DNA of 64,000 nt from Aurantiacibacter zhengii (GTDB lineage: Bacteria; Pseudomonadota; Alphaproteobacteria; Sphingomonadales; Sphingomonadaceae): NCBI RefSeq assembly GCF_003584125.1, contig NZ_QXFL01000001.1, positions 620,001 through 684,000 on the forward strand, read 5' to 3'. Numbering within the stretch: position 1 is the first letter of the stretch; each line of letters begins with the position of its first letter. Position numbers and translations under genes: made by a program. Of the stretch, positions 26,145 to 34,967 are shown one piece after another. Under the pieces are notes generated by a model. That model saw only the letters and a program-made list of their open reading frames with translations, was not told the origin of the DNA and ran no database searches.

Positions 26145-29084
26145 TCAGCGGCCCGACATTGCCTCCCCGCCAGACGCGCCACCGTTTTCGGGCAGCACCG
26201 AGATACGCAGCCCCGGACGTGCCGCCAGATATCGCTGAGCCAGTGCCTGCAGTTCCTGCGGGGTCGCGTCGGAATAGTCGCTGTAGAGCGACTGCAGGTA
26301 AATCGCCCGGTTGCGATCGAAGGCAGCGCCTTCCAGCTGGTTGAGCCAGAAGGTATGGCCGGTGCTGGCGCGCTCTATGCGCTGGCGAACCGGTTCCACC
26401 ACGCGGGCCAGTTCGTCCGCCGTCGGTCCGTTTTCGGCAAGGTCGGCGACAATCGTCTCCGCCTCTTCATAAAATGCCGGGACAAGCGCGGGGTCGATCT
26501 GCGCGAGGGCGAAGATAAGCCCACCCGACTGCGTGTCGAGCGGCCAGCTGGAGGTGACGAAGGGCGAATAGGCCGCCCCCGCGCGCTCTCGCAGACCGTC
26601 CATCAGGCGGTTGGAAAAGACCTGGGTAAGGAGATCGAGCTTGCGGCTCTGCACCAGTCCGGCAGACCCGCCCGCCGTGGGCCAGGCGATGACGGCAGCG
26701 GCCTGGTCGGAATCGCCCTGGTGGGTCAACCGAACGGGGCCACTACCAATTTCGGGAAACTCCAGCGGGCGGCTGGCGATGTCCTCGCTCAGCGGCATGC
26801 GCGGATCGAGCGCGCCGAAGGTGCGGGACAGTGCCTCCACGGTTGCGGCGCGGTCAATGTCGCCAAACACGGCCACCTCGACCGGTCCTTGCGCGAGGAG
26901 GCGCGACCAAGTGCGGCGGAACCCTTCGGCAGTAGCGGCCTCGATCTGGTCCGGCGTCGGGGTTGCAAAACGCGGATCACGGTCACGCAGCAGCCAGTCC
27001 AGATCGCGGTTCAGCACCCCGTTGGGATCGCGGTTGTACGATTCGTAACCCAGCAGCGCGCTGGCCTTGGCCCGCTCGAACGGTGCCGGATCCCAGCCCG
27101 GCATCTGCAGCTTGGCAGCGAACAGATAGAGCTGGTTCGCCAGGTCTTCCTGCCGGGTCAGCCCTTCGAACACGAAGGCGCCGTCCTCGATCCGGAAATC
27201 GAAGCCAAGCTTGCTGCCTGCCGCAGCGCGGTCAAGGTCGTTCTGATCCAGCGGGCCGACGCCCGAATTGACCAGTGCGATGGGAGCAAGGTGGGCATAG
27301 GCCGCCTCGTCATCGTCGAACCCGCGCCAGCCTGCGCCGAAGCGGACACGCACGGTGACGCGGCCCGGCTCGTTGTTGCGACCGAACAGCAGCGCGCGCA
27401 CACCGTTGTCGAATTCCAGCTTTTCCACGTCCAGCACGCCCAGCGGTTCGCGCAAGGAGGGAAGCGTGGGCTCCCCGATTTGCGGCAGGTCGGCAAAGTC
27501 GATGGGTTCGGCATCGTCACGCGCATCGGCCAGCGCCACGGCGGGCGATTGCAGTGCGGCGCGCAGTTCAGCCTTGTCCGCATCCAGCGGATCGGGCGTC
27601 AGCATGATGGCGCGGATGACCTCGCCATCGAACAGGCCCTGCGTGGCCTCCTGCACCTGCTCCGGCGTGAAGCGTTCGCTGATGGAGCGGAAGACTTCGA
27701 GGAAGGTCTCCGGACTGGCAACAGCCTCGCGAATGTCGACGGCCTGCGTAATCTGGTCTGCCAGCTGCGATCCGGCCTGGATACGCGACTGTTCCACCAT
27801 GTCCACGAAGGCGACATCGAACAGGGCGACAGCCTGGTCGATCTCCGCCTGGCTGGGGGGATGGTCCAGCGCATCGGCGATCACGCCGCGCACATCGGCC
27901 AGCGCCGCCTCCCAGTTCTCACCCAAGGGAGTGATCGAAACGAAGGTGCCATCCACCGTGCGGCTGATCTTGTCCCGCCCGACGGAAGCGAGCAGGTAGC
28001 TGCCCCCTGCCCGTGCGCGGGTCTCCAGCCGCCGGTTCAGCACGGCAGAAGCGACCTGCGATAACAGGTTGCGGCGGTTGTATTCGAGGTTGTCGACCAC
28101 CTGCACCCACGGTCGCATAACGGCAAAGGTCAGAGCGCGGGTCTGGCCGGGTTCGACGATGATTTCCACCTCGCCGACCGGATTGTCGGGATCGGCACCA
28201 GCGGGCGCGACGGGATCACCAAAGTCAGGCGCGGGCACGGGTTCGCCCGGCACTTCCCAGTCGGCGAAATATTTTTCAACCATGCTGGCGAGCACGTTCA
28301 CATCGGCATCACTAACCAGCACGACGGTGGCGTTTTCCGGACGATACCAGCGCTGGTGGAAAGCCTGCACCGCTTCGGCAGAGGCCCCTTCCAGCGTCTC
28401 CACCGTGCCGATGGGGCTGCGGTTGGCAAGCCGCTGTCCGGCGAACAGCGTCTGCGCCGTCGCCTCCTGCACGCGGCGCGCAGGACCGGCCCGTTCCCGC
28501 CGTTCGGAAAGCACGATTGGCACGTCGGTCGCGACATTGTCGGCCGAGAGCGTGGGCTGTGTCACCATGCCGGTGAACAGGCGCACGGCATCGTCCATGC
28601 TGGCACGCGTCGCATTGGGAAGGTCCAGCTTGTAGACCGTTTGCGTCGGGCTGGTGGTGGCGTTGGTATCATTGCCCAGCGCCGCGCCCTGCCGCTGGAA
28701 GTGCGGGATGGCCTCGCCCGATCCGAAATAGACCGACTCGCGAAACACCAGGTGCTCCACCAGGTGGGCAAAGCCGCGCTCTTCCTCGCGCTCGTTGATC
28801 GAACCGGCATCGATGGCGACACGCAGGCTCATCTGGCAGGGCGGAACCCCGTTCTGCCGCACCGCGTAACGCACGCCGTTGGGCAATTCCCCGAACAGCC
28901 ACTGTTCGTCGATGGGGATGTCGGTGCCGCGATAGATCCACGGATCGTCCGGCTCTGCATATTCCGGCGCGTCCGCCTGGGTTGCCGCAATCGTGCAATT
29001 GGCCTGGAACTGCGCAAAGGCAGGCGTTGGGGCAAGCAGGACTAGCGGAAGAAAAGAAAGCGCGGCGCGCGAGAGAAATGTCAT
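26145..29084 (-). CDS. Exported M16-family zinc metallopeptidase
   Basis: The protein (979 residues) begins with a signal peptide (LSRAALSFLPLVLLAPTPAFA). The inverted zinc motif is HLVEH (107-111) in GFAHLVEHLVF, preceded by VAIDAGSINE, the hallmark of pitrilysin/insulinase peptidases. The second half repeats the fold without the zinc motif, as expected for a fused two-domain PqqL-like enzyme of this length. It should act in the periplasm on peptides. The start at 29084 has GGGA upstream; the open frame to 29633 overlaps the opposite NifU-type gene and is ignored. Confidence 0.9.
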   Translation of the reverse strand: MTFLSRAALSFLPLVLLAPTPAFAQFQANCTIAATQADAPEYAEPDDPWIYRGTDIPIDEQWLFGELPNGVRYAVRQNGVPPCQMSLRVAIDAGSINEREEERGFAHLVEHLVFRESVYFGSGEAIPHFQRQGAALGNDTNATTSPTQTVYKLDLPNATRASMDDAVRLFTGMVTQPTLSADNVATDVPIVLSERRERAGPARRVQEATAQTLFAGQRLANRSPIGTVETLEGASAEAVQAFHQRWYRPENATVVLVSDADVNVLASMVEKYFADWEVPGEPVPAPDFGDPVAPAGADPDNPVGEVEIIVEPGQTRALTFAVMRPWVQVVDNLEYNRRNLLSQVASAVLNRRLETRARAGGSYLLASVGRDKISRTVDGTFVSITPLGENWEAALADVRGVIADALDHPPSQAEIDQAVALFDVAFVDMVEQSRIQAGSQLADQITQAVDIREAVASPETFLEVFRSISERFTPEQVQEATQGLFDGEVIRAIMLTPDPLDADKAELRAALQSPAVALADARDDAEPIDFADLPQIGEPTLPSLREPLGVLDVEKLEFDNGVRALLFGRNNEPGRVTVRVRFGAGWRGFDDDEAAYAHLAPIALVNSGVGPLDQNDLDRAAAGSKLGFDFRIEDGAFVFEGLTRQEDLANQLYLFAAKLQMPGWDPAPFERAKASALLGYESYNRDPNGVLNRDLDWLLRDRDPRFATPTPDQIEAATAEGFRRTWSRLLAQGPVEVAVFGDIDRAATVEALSRTFGALDPRMPLSEDIASRPLEFPEIGSGPVRLTHQGDSDQAAAVIAWPTAGGSAGLVQSRKLDLLTQVFSNRLMDGLRERAGAAYSPFVTSSWPLDTQSGGLIFALAQIDPALVPAFYEEAETIVADLAENGPTADELARVVEPVRQRIERASTGHTFWLNQLEGAAFDRNRAIYLQSLYSDYSDATPQELQALAQRYLAARPGLRISVLPENGGASGGEAMSGR

Positions 29085-29202
29085 GCTGTCCCTTAGGCCA
29101 TGAAGCGATGAAGCAAGGGTGAATAGTCGTGAAGAAAGCCTTGCGCCACCCAAGCGGTTCCCGCCCTTGCGGGTGCCCCGCCCCGCGCCTACATCGCACA
29201 GC

Positions 29203-29784
29203 ATGTTCATCGAAACCGAAACAACGCCCAATCCTGCCACGCTGAAGTTCCTTCCGGGCCAGCAGGTGATGCCGTCCGGCACCCGCGATTTCGCCACGCC
29301 GGAAGAGGCCGAGGCCAGTCCGCTGGCGCAGGCTCTGTTCGACACAGGCGAAGTGACCGGCGTGTTTTTCGGCAGCGACTTCGTTTCCGTCACCGCCGCG
29401 CCGGGCGTCGCCTGGGCCGACCTGAAGCCGCAGGTCGTGGCCGTGCTGCTGGACCATTTCGTGTCGCAGGCGCCATTGTTCACTGGCGGTGATGCCAGCG
29501 GCATTTCCGTGCCGCCGGAGGACGAGGAAGCCGATCTCGGCGATGACGAGGGGACGGAAGAGATCGTCGCGCAGATCAAGGAACTGATCGAGACGCGTGT
29601 GCGCCCCGCCGTTGCCAACGATGGCGGCGACATCCGCTATCGCGGTTTCCGTTCCGGCGTGGTGTACCTGGCAATGCAGGGCGCCTGTTCGGGCTGCCCC
29701 AGTTCCACTGCCACGTTGAAGCACGGGATCGAGGGATTGCTGAAGCACTACGTCCCCGAAGTGCAGGAAGTGCGCGCGGCCTGA
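29203..29784 (+). CDS. NifU-family Fe-S cluster carrier (Nfu/NfuA type)
   Basis: The protein (193 residues) has an N-terminal Nfu_N domain (MFIETETTPNPATLKFLPGQ, FFGSDFVSVT) and a C-terminal NifU-like domain with the cluster-binding CxxC in MQGACSGCPSSTATLK and RPAVANDGGDIRYRG. It carries Fe-S clusters to target proteins in the cytosol. The ATG at 29203 is the standard family start. It heads a plus-strand run toward the nitroreductase, tsaB and rimI. Confidence 0.93.
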   Translation: MFIETETTPNPATLKFLPGQQVMPSGTRDFATPEEAEASPLAQALFDTGEVTGVFFGSDFVSVTAAPGVAWADLKPQVVAVLLDHFVSQAPLFTGGDASGISVPPEDEEADLGDDEGTEEIVAQIKELIETRVRPAVANDGGDIRYRGFRSGVVYLAMQGACSGCPSSTATLKHGIEGLLKHYVPEVQEVRAA

Positions 29785-29858
29785 TTGCGCTGCGATTGAA
29801 CGATTGCGCGCCTCTCGCGTTGGCTGGGTGAAACCAATCCACCGGAGATAATCCCCCC

Positions 29859-30452
29859 ATGACCGACACGCTTTCCGATTCCGACCTCGACCTGATTTTC
29901 CGCGAAGCGCGCAGCATGAATGGCTGGCAGGACCGCGAAGTCACCGAGGAGCAGATCCACGCCATTTACGAGCTTGCGAAAATGGGGCCGACTTCGGCCA
30001 ACCAGCAGCCGGGCCGTTTCGTGTGGTGCAAGTCGAAACAATCGAAGGAACGCCTGGCAAAGTGCGCCAGCGAGGGCAATCAGGATAAAATCCTGACCGC
30101 TCCCGTCTGCGTCATCATCGGTTACGACCTCGACTTCCACGAGCACCTGCCGTGGCTGTTCCCGCATACGGATGCGAAGAGCTGGTTCGAAGGCGACGAG
30201 GAAGGCCGCCGCGAACACGCGTTCCGCAATTCTGCCCTGCAAGGTGCCTACCTCATGCTGGCGGCACGGTCGCTGGGCCTCGATTGCGGCCCGATGTCGG
30301 GTTTTGACCAGGATGCGACGACGAAGGAATTCTTCGCCGACCAGCCGCGCTACCGTGCCGACTGGCTGTGTTCCATCGGCTATGGCGACCGCACGACCAT
30401 CTTCGAGCGCAGCCCGCGCCCCGATTTTGACCGTTTCAACCAATTGATCTGA
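29859..30452 (+). CDS. RutE-like nitroreductase (malonic semialdehyde reductase family)
   Basis: The protein (197 residues) is an FMN-dependent nitroreductase-fold enzyme with the RutE pattern: REARSMNGW at the N-terminus, LAKMGPTSANQQPGRF for FMN, and SLGLDCGPMSGFDQ. RutE reduces malonic semialdehyde in pyrimidine breakdown, but no other rut genes are near, so its real substrate may be another aldehyde or nitro compound. GGAG lies upstream of the start. Confidence 0.85.
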   Translation: MTDTLSDSDLDLIFREARSMNGWQDREVTEEQIHAIYELAKMGPTSANQQPGRFVWCKSKQSKERLAKCASEGNQDKILTAPVCVIIGYDLDFHEHLPWLFPHTDAKSWFEGDEEGRREHAFRNSALQGAYLMLAARSLGLDCGPMSGFDQDATTKEFFADQPRYRADWLCSIGYGDRTTIFERSPRPDFDRFNQLI

Positions 30453-30478
30453 TCGCAAACGCCCCCTAACCGGGGTGG

Positions 30479-31114
30479 GTGAGAACGCTTGCGATAGAAT
30501 GTGCGACAGAGGCCTGCTCTGCGGCCCTGTTCGATGGTTCCGCACTGGTCGATGGCCGGTGCGAGACCATCGGACGCGGCCATGCCGAGCGGCTGGTGCC
30601 CATGATCGCCGAATTGCCTGGCAGAGGGCGTGCAGACCGCATCGTGGTCTCGCTTGGTCCTGGAAGCTTTACCGGAGTTCGGATCGGACTTGCCGCCGCC
30701 CGCGCCCTTGGCCTTGCCTGGGGTGTGCCTGTACTGGGTTATCCGACGCTCTACCTCGTGCGTGCGCGCGGCAGCGAGGTGCAGTCCGGCGCAGTCACCG
30801 TTTGCATGAACGGCGGGCACGGCGAATATTTCGTGCAGAACTTCGCTGCCGAGGGAACCGCGCAGGACGAAGTGCGCTCGCTTCCCCCTGAACAGGCTGC
30901 GCAGGCCGCCCGGCACCGGGTGATCGCGGGTAACAGGGCGCAGGCAGTGGCAGACCTGCTGGACGGGGAGGTGCTGGCGCTGGAACTGCTGCCAGATGCC
31001 AATTACGCCTGCCTGCTGGACGATGCCTACCTGTCCCCCGACCTCACCCCGATCTATGGCCGCGGCCCCGATGCGAAGGTGCCGATGCCCAGGGTACGAG
31101 GGCGCGACCTGTGA
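30479..31114 (+). CDS. tsaB: tRNA t6A synthesis protein TsaB
   Basis: TsaB is the scaffold subunit that works with TsaD and TsaE to make N6-threonylcarbamoyladenosine at position 37 of ANN-decoding tRNAs. The protein (211 residues) has the ASKHA-fold signs LAIECATEACSAALF and VVSLGPGSFTGVRIGLAAA. It starts with GTG. Its stop overlaps the rimI start (GTGA), the usual tsaB-rimI coupling. Confidence 0.93.
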   Translation: MRTLAIECATEACSAALFDGSALVDGRCETIGRGHAERLVPMIAELPGRGRADRIVVSLGPGSFTGVRIGLAAARALGLAWGVPVLGYPTLYLVRARGSEVQSGAVTVCMNGGHGEYFVQNFAAEGTAQDEVRSLPPEQAAQAARHRVIAGNRAQAVADLLDGEVLALELLPDANYACLLDDAYLSPDLTPIYGRGPDAKVPMPRVRGRDL

Positions 31115-31566
31115 CTGACGCGCTGGATGCCATCATGGCCGTCATGGAAGACGCCTTCGATTCGCAGTATGGCGAGGCATGGACACGCCGCCAGGTGGCG
31201 GATTCGCTCACCTTGCGGAACGTATTCTTCACGCTGATCAATGCAGACGGCACGACCGATGGCGAGCCCGAAAAAGTGAGCGGCTTTGCTCTCACTCGCC
31301 AGGTACTCGACGAGGAAGAAATACTGCTTATCGCCGTGCGTCCGTCGTGTCGCGGGAATGGCGTAGGAAAACAGTTGCTTGCCGAAGTCATTGATCGCGC
31401 CCGAGCCAGAAATGCCGCACGCATTTTTCTTGAAATGCGCGACGGAAATCCGGCCGAGCATCTTTATCGTCGATTTGGTTTCGAAAAAATCGGCCATCGT
31501 CGCGGCTATTACCGCGGCGCTGTAGGCGGACCATTGGATGCCATTACTTTTGCGAAAGATATTTGA
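31111..31566 (+). CDS. rimI: Ribosomal protein N-acetyltransferase RimI-like
   Basis: The protein (151 residues) is a GNAT acetyltransferase. The acetyl-CoA loop is RPSCRGNGVGKQLL, followed by IFLEMRDGNPAEHLYRRFGFEKIG, typical of RimI, which acetylates the N-terminus of S18. It starts with GTG and overlaps tsaB by 4 nt. About 170 bp of AT-rich DNA follow before mucR. Confidence 0.88.
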   Translation: MTDALDAIMAVMEDAFDSQYGEAWTRRQVADSLTLRNVFFTLINADGTTDGEPEKVSGFALTRQVLDEEEILLIAVRPSCRGNGVGKQLLAEVIDRARARNAARIFLEMRDGNPAEHLYRRFGFEKIGHRRGYYRGAVGGPLDAITFAKDI

Positions 31567-31735
31567 AGAAAGCACTTAAGTAAGCGCAATCTTAATACGA
31601 TTTCCTATTCGCGACCTTTTTTTCCGGAATTTATCTACCGAAACCCTTGTGAATACTCTGTGAAGGCGTAAATGCCCCGCATCCTTCCCGGCAAGAGGAA
31701 GGTTGAATAACGGGTCCCGCAATACAGAGGTACAC

Positions 31736-32170
31736 ATGGAAGTTTCCGAAAACGGCGCGAATGAAATGCTGATCACTTTGACAGCAGACATCGTTACCGC
31801 CCACGTCGCCAACAATAATGTCGATGGTGAAAGCCTGCCGAAACTGATCGAAACCGTCTATGGCGCGCTTTCCGGTCTCGGCAACGAAGAAGTCGTCGAA
31901 GAACGCCCCGAGCCTGCCGTTTCCGTGCGCGCTTCGGTAAAGAACGATCATCTCGTTTGCCTGGAAGACGGCAAGAAGATGAAGATGCTCAAGCGTCACC
32001 TGATGACCGATCACGGCATGACGCCGGAAGAATATCGCGAGCGCTGGAATCTGCCTGCCGACTACCCGATGGTCGCACCGGATTATGCGGAAAAGCGCCG
32101 CGAGCTGGCGAAGAAGATCGGCCTCGGCCGCAAGCCCGGCCAGAAGCGCGGTCGCAAGAAGGCCAGCTAA
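31736..32170 (+). CDS. MucR/Ros-family transcriptional regulator
   Basis: The protein (144 residues) has the ROS_MUCR zinc-finger core HLVCLEDGKKMKMLKRHL, followed by MTPEEYRERWNLPADYPMVAP, and a very basic tail (KPGQKRGRKKAS). In alphaproteobacteria such proteins repress surface polysaccharide, motility and virulence genes and often bind AT-rich DNA, including their own promoters; the AT-rich upstream gap fits that. The start at 31736 is chosen over an upstream frame start at 31703. A strong terminator follows. Confidence 0.92.
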   Translation: MEVSENGANEMLITLTADIVTAHVANNNVDGESLPKLIETVYGALSGLGNEEVVEERPEPAVSVRASVKNDHLVCLEDGKKMKMLKRHLMTDHGMTPEEYRERWNLPADYPMVAPDYAEKRRELAKKIGLGRKPGQKRGRKKAS

Positions 32171-32204
32171 TCCCCTGAAGTCGGCGCAACTGTCGCGCTT
32201 GAGT

Positions 32205-32249
32205 GAAACGCCCCGGGCCTTTATGGCTTCGGGGTGTTTTCATTTTTTT
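32205..32249 (+). terminator. Rho-independent terminator after mucR
   Basis: GAAACGCCCCG pairs with CGGGGTGTTTTC (G-U wobble) around a 14-nt loop, followed by ATTTTTTT. It lies only 13 nt before the fur start codon. Confidence 0.85.
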
Positions 32250-32262
32250 GGCGGGACTTGCC

Positions 32263-32691
32263 TTGCATCAGCAGATCGACCTTGAAGCCCTTTGCGCCGA
32301 ACGCGGCCTGCGGATTACCGACCAGCGGCGCGTAATCGCGAAGGTGCTGTCGGAGAGCACCGATCACCCGGACGTGGAAAAGGTGCACGAGCGGGCCAGC
32401 GCGGTCGATCCCAAGATCTCCATCGCCACCGTATACCGCACCGTGCGCCTGTTCGAGGAGGCAGGTATCCTCGATCGCCACGACTTCGGCGATGGGCGCG
32501 CCCGTTACGAAGCCGCGCCGGAAGCGCACCACGATCACCTGATCGATGTGGAAAGCGGCAAGGTCGTGGAATTCGTCGATCCTGAACTCGAGGCTCTGCA
32601 AAAGCAGATCGCAGAGAAGCTGGGCTATCGCCTGGTCGATCACCGCATGGAACTTTACGGCGTGCGGATCGACCGCGACAACAAGAGCTGA
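32263..32691 (+). CDS. fur: Ferric uptake regulator family protein
   Basis: The protein (142 residues) has the winged-helix domain (LRITDQRRVIAKVL, ISIATVYRTVRLFEEAGIL) and the metal-binding HHDHLIDVESGKVVEF. Its C-terminus lacks the CxxC zinc site, as is common in alphaproteobacterial Fur/Mur. I take TTG at 32263 (reading MHQQIDLEALC) as the start, since homologues begin with that sequence. The longer frame to 32203 would translate through the mucR terminator. It precedes plsC by 11 nt. Confidence 0.9.
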   Translation: MHQQIDLEALCAERGLRITDQRRVIAKVLSESTDHPDVEKVHERASAVDPKISIATVYRTVRLFEEAGILDRHDFGDGRARYEAAPEAHHDHLIDVESGKVVEFVDPELEALQKQIAEKLGYRLVDHRMELYGVRIDRDNKS

Positions 32692-32702
32692 GACCGCACG
32701 GC

Positions 32703-33461
32703 ATGGCACCCGCTGTGGCCCCACCTGCGGCGACCGCCATATCGCCGCTGGGCTGGTTGCTGATCGCCTTGCGCATATCCATCATGCTGGTCTTGCTGGT
32801 GGTATGCGTTCCCCTGCACTACCTCTGGAAAGTGCTGGGTCTGCGCCGTTTGTGGCCGCGTGTTTTCCTGTCCGGGGTGGGCATGGCCGCCGGCCTCGAC
32901 CTGCGTCGCCACGGCAAGCGGCAGCCGGGCGCGCTGCTCCTTTCGAACCACGTGAGCTGGCTGGATATCTTGGCGTTGTCCCACGCTGCCAACAGCGCCT
33001 TCATCGCGCACGACGGGCTTGCGCAATTCGGTTTCCTGAAATGGCTGTGCAGCATGAACGACACCGTCTTCATCGCTCGCCATCGCCGGTCGGACGTCGG
33101 CAACCAAGCCGACCAGATCCGCGAGGCACTGGCCAATGACGGAACCCTGACGCTGTTTCCCGAAGGAACGACGAGCGACGGCACCGCGATCATTCCCTTC
33201 AAGTCCAGCCTGCTCGGCGCGCTGGAGCCGCTGCCGGAAGGCGCGACGGTGCAACCGGTCGCACTGGTCTACGACGATGCGCCGGAAGTCAGCTGGGTGG
33301 GCGAGGAGCCGGGACTGGACAATTTCAAGCGCGTGCTCGCGCGGTTAAGGCCCGTGCGGCTCGACGTGCATTTCCTGCCGCCCGTCAGCGGCGACGATCT
33401 TGCCAACCGCAAGGCCATCACTGCGGCGGCCCATCATGCCATCGGGTCGGTCGTGAATTAG
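32703..33461 (+). CDS. 1-acyl-sn-glycerol-3-phosphate acyltransferase (PlsC family)
   Basis: The protein (252 residues) is a lysophospholipid acyltransferase making phosphatidic acid at the inner membrane. An N-terminal hydrophobic segment (residues 15-45) is followed by the acyltransferase motifs NHVSWLD (HX4D) and FPEGTTSDG. It follows fur closely and leads into miaB with 47 bp between, so it may be in the same transcript. Confidence 0.9.
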   Translation: MAPAVAPPAATAISPLGWLLIALRISIMLVLLVVCVPLHYLWKVLGLRRLWPRVFLSGVGMAAGLDLRRHGKRQPGALLLSNHVSWLDILALSHAANSAFIAHDGLAQFGFLKWLCSMNDTVFIARHRRSDVGNQADQIREALANDGTLTLFPEGTTSDGTAIIPFKSSLLGALEPLPEGATVQPVALVYDDAPEVSWVGEEPGLDNFKRVLARLRPVRLDVHFLPPVSGDDLANRKAITAAAHHAIGSVVN

Positions 33462-33508
33462 CGGGGCAATTGAACCGAGCCCGCACTTCGCCTAAGAGCG
33501 CGCGCATC

Positions 33509-34852
33509 ATGAAACCTACCGACACCCCCAAGACCTACAGGGTCAAAAGCTTCGGCTGCCAGATGAACGTCTACGATGGCGAGCGCATGGCCGAACTGCT
33601 GGAGGCCAAGGGCATCACTCCCGCGCCCGAAGGCGAGGCGGCGGACATGGTGGTGCTGAACACCTGCCACATCCGCGAGAAAGCGACGGAGAAGGTCTAT
33701 TCCGACATCGGCAGGCTGGTGAAATCCGGTGCCGAAGCAGGGAAGGAACCGCTGATCGCCGTCGCGGGCTGCGTGGCGCAGGCAGAGGGCGAGGAGATCA
33801 TGAAGCGCGCGCCTGCCGTGGGCATGGTGGTGGGCCCGCAGGCCTACCACCGGCTGGGCGACATGCTCGATCGTGCGGTAAAGGGCGAACGCTCCACCGA
33901 TACGGACATGCCGGAAGATGCCAAGTTCGCAGCGCTTCCCAAACGCCAGAAGGTGTCGCCCACGGCTTTTCTCACCGTGCAGGAAGGGTGCGACAAGTTC
34001 TGCACCTATTGCGTGGTACCCTACACGCGGGGCGCGGAGATTTCGCGCCCGTTCAGTGACCTGGTTGATGAAGCTGCGAAACTGGTGGACGCCGGAGCGC
34101 GCGAGATCACCCTGCTGGGGCAGAACGTGAATGCCTGGAGCGGCGAGGACGCGAAGGGTCATGCGGTTGGCCTCGACGGCCTGATCCGGGAACTGGCCGG
34201 GCTGCCCGACCTGCAGCGCATCCGCTACACCACCAGCCACCCGAATGACGTGACCGACGGCCTGATCGCCGCGCATGGCGAAGTCGACAAGCTGATGCCC
34301 TACCTGCACCTGCCGGTGCAAAGCGGCAGCGACCGCGTCCTGAAGGCGATGAACCGCTCACACACGGCCGAGAGCTATCTCAAGCTGCTCGAACGCTTTC
34401 GCGCGGCGCGGCCGGACATTGCGCTATCGGGCGATTTCATCGTCGGCTTCCCGGGTGAGACCGAGGCGGAGTTCGCACAGACGCTCGATATCGTCGATGC
34501 GGTGGGCTACGCGCAGGCCTTCAGCTTCAAGTACTCCCCCCGCCCCGGAACGCCCGCCGCCAGCATGCCCGATCACGTGGCGATGGAGGTGATGGACGAA
34601 CGGCTCCAGCGCCTGCAGGCGCACCTGAACCGCGACCAGTATGCCTTTAACAAGGCGAGCGTTGGCAAGACCTGCGACGTGCTGATCGAGCGCAAGGGCC
34701 GCAAGCCGGGCCAGTGGCTGGGCAAGTCGCCGTGGCTGCAGTCGGTGTTCTTCGACAGCGAATTGCAGATCGGCGACACCGTGCGCGCCGAACTGGTCCA
34801 CGCCGGTCCCAGCTCCCTCCAGGGGCGGCTGCTGGAGCACGCGGTCGCCTAG
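33509..34852 (+). CDS. miaB: tRNA-2-methylthio-N6-dimethylallyladenosine synthase MiaB
   Basis: MiaB is a radical-SAM enzyme adding the methylthio group to i6A37 of tRNA. The protein (447 residues) has the N-terminal UPF0004 domain with three cysteines (KSFGCQMNVYD, LNTCHIREK, AGCVAQ), the radical-SAM motif CDKFCTYCVVPYTRG, and a C-terminal TRAM domain. The start at 33509 fits the family. It is the first gene of miaB-phoH-ybeY-corC, a conserved alphaproteobacterial order. Confidence 0.95.
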   Translation: MKPTDTPKTYRVKSFGCQMNVYDGERMAELLEAKGITPAPEGEAADMVVLNTCHIREKATEKVYSDIGRLVKSGAEAGKEPLIAVAGCVAQAEGEEIMKRAPAVGMVVGPQAYHRLGDMLDRAVKGERSTDTDMPEDAKFAALPKRQKVSPTAFLTVQEGCDKFCTYCVVPYTRGAEISRPFSDLVDEAAKLVDAGAREITLLGQNVNAWSGEDAKGHAVGLDGLIRELAGLPDLQRIRYTTSHPNDVTDGLIAAHGEVDKLMPYLHLPVQSGSDRVLKAMNRSHTAESYLKLLERFRAARPDIALSGDFIVGFPGETEAEFAQTLDIVDAVGYAQAFSFKYSPRPGTPAASMPDHVAMEVMDERLQRLQAHLNRDQYAFNKASVGKTCDVLIERKGRKPGQWLGKSPWLQSVFFDSELQIGDTVRAELVHAGPSSLQGRLLEHAVA

Positions 34853-34967
34853 CCTGTTGTTGCGTAACGGTGACTTTCCACCGCCATCTTGACCTGTCCA
34901 GCTTGCCAGCGCGCGGGTGAAGCCTATCTTTGCCCGTAGCCAATCGAAAGGAATCGCCAAGAGCCGC

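Noticed and set aside
25659-28064. An 801-codon open frame on the plus strand
   Set aside because: It lies opposite the DAHP synthase and M16 peptidase, which have clear motifs. High GC favours such antisense open frames.
29085-29633. N-terminal extension of the M16 peptidase
   Set aside because: It overlaps the NifU-type gene on the other strand, and the signal peptide begins at 29084.
29859-30452. Pyrimidine-degradation (rut) locus
   Set aside because: Only a RutE-like reductase is present; no other rut genes lie nearby.
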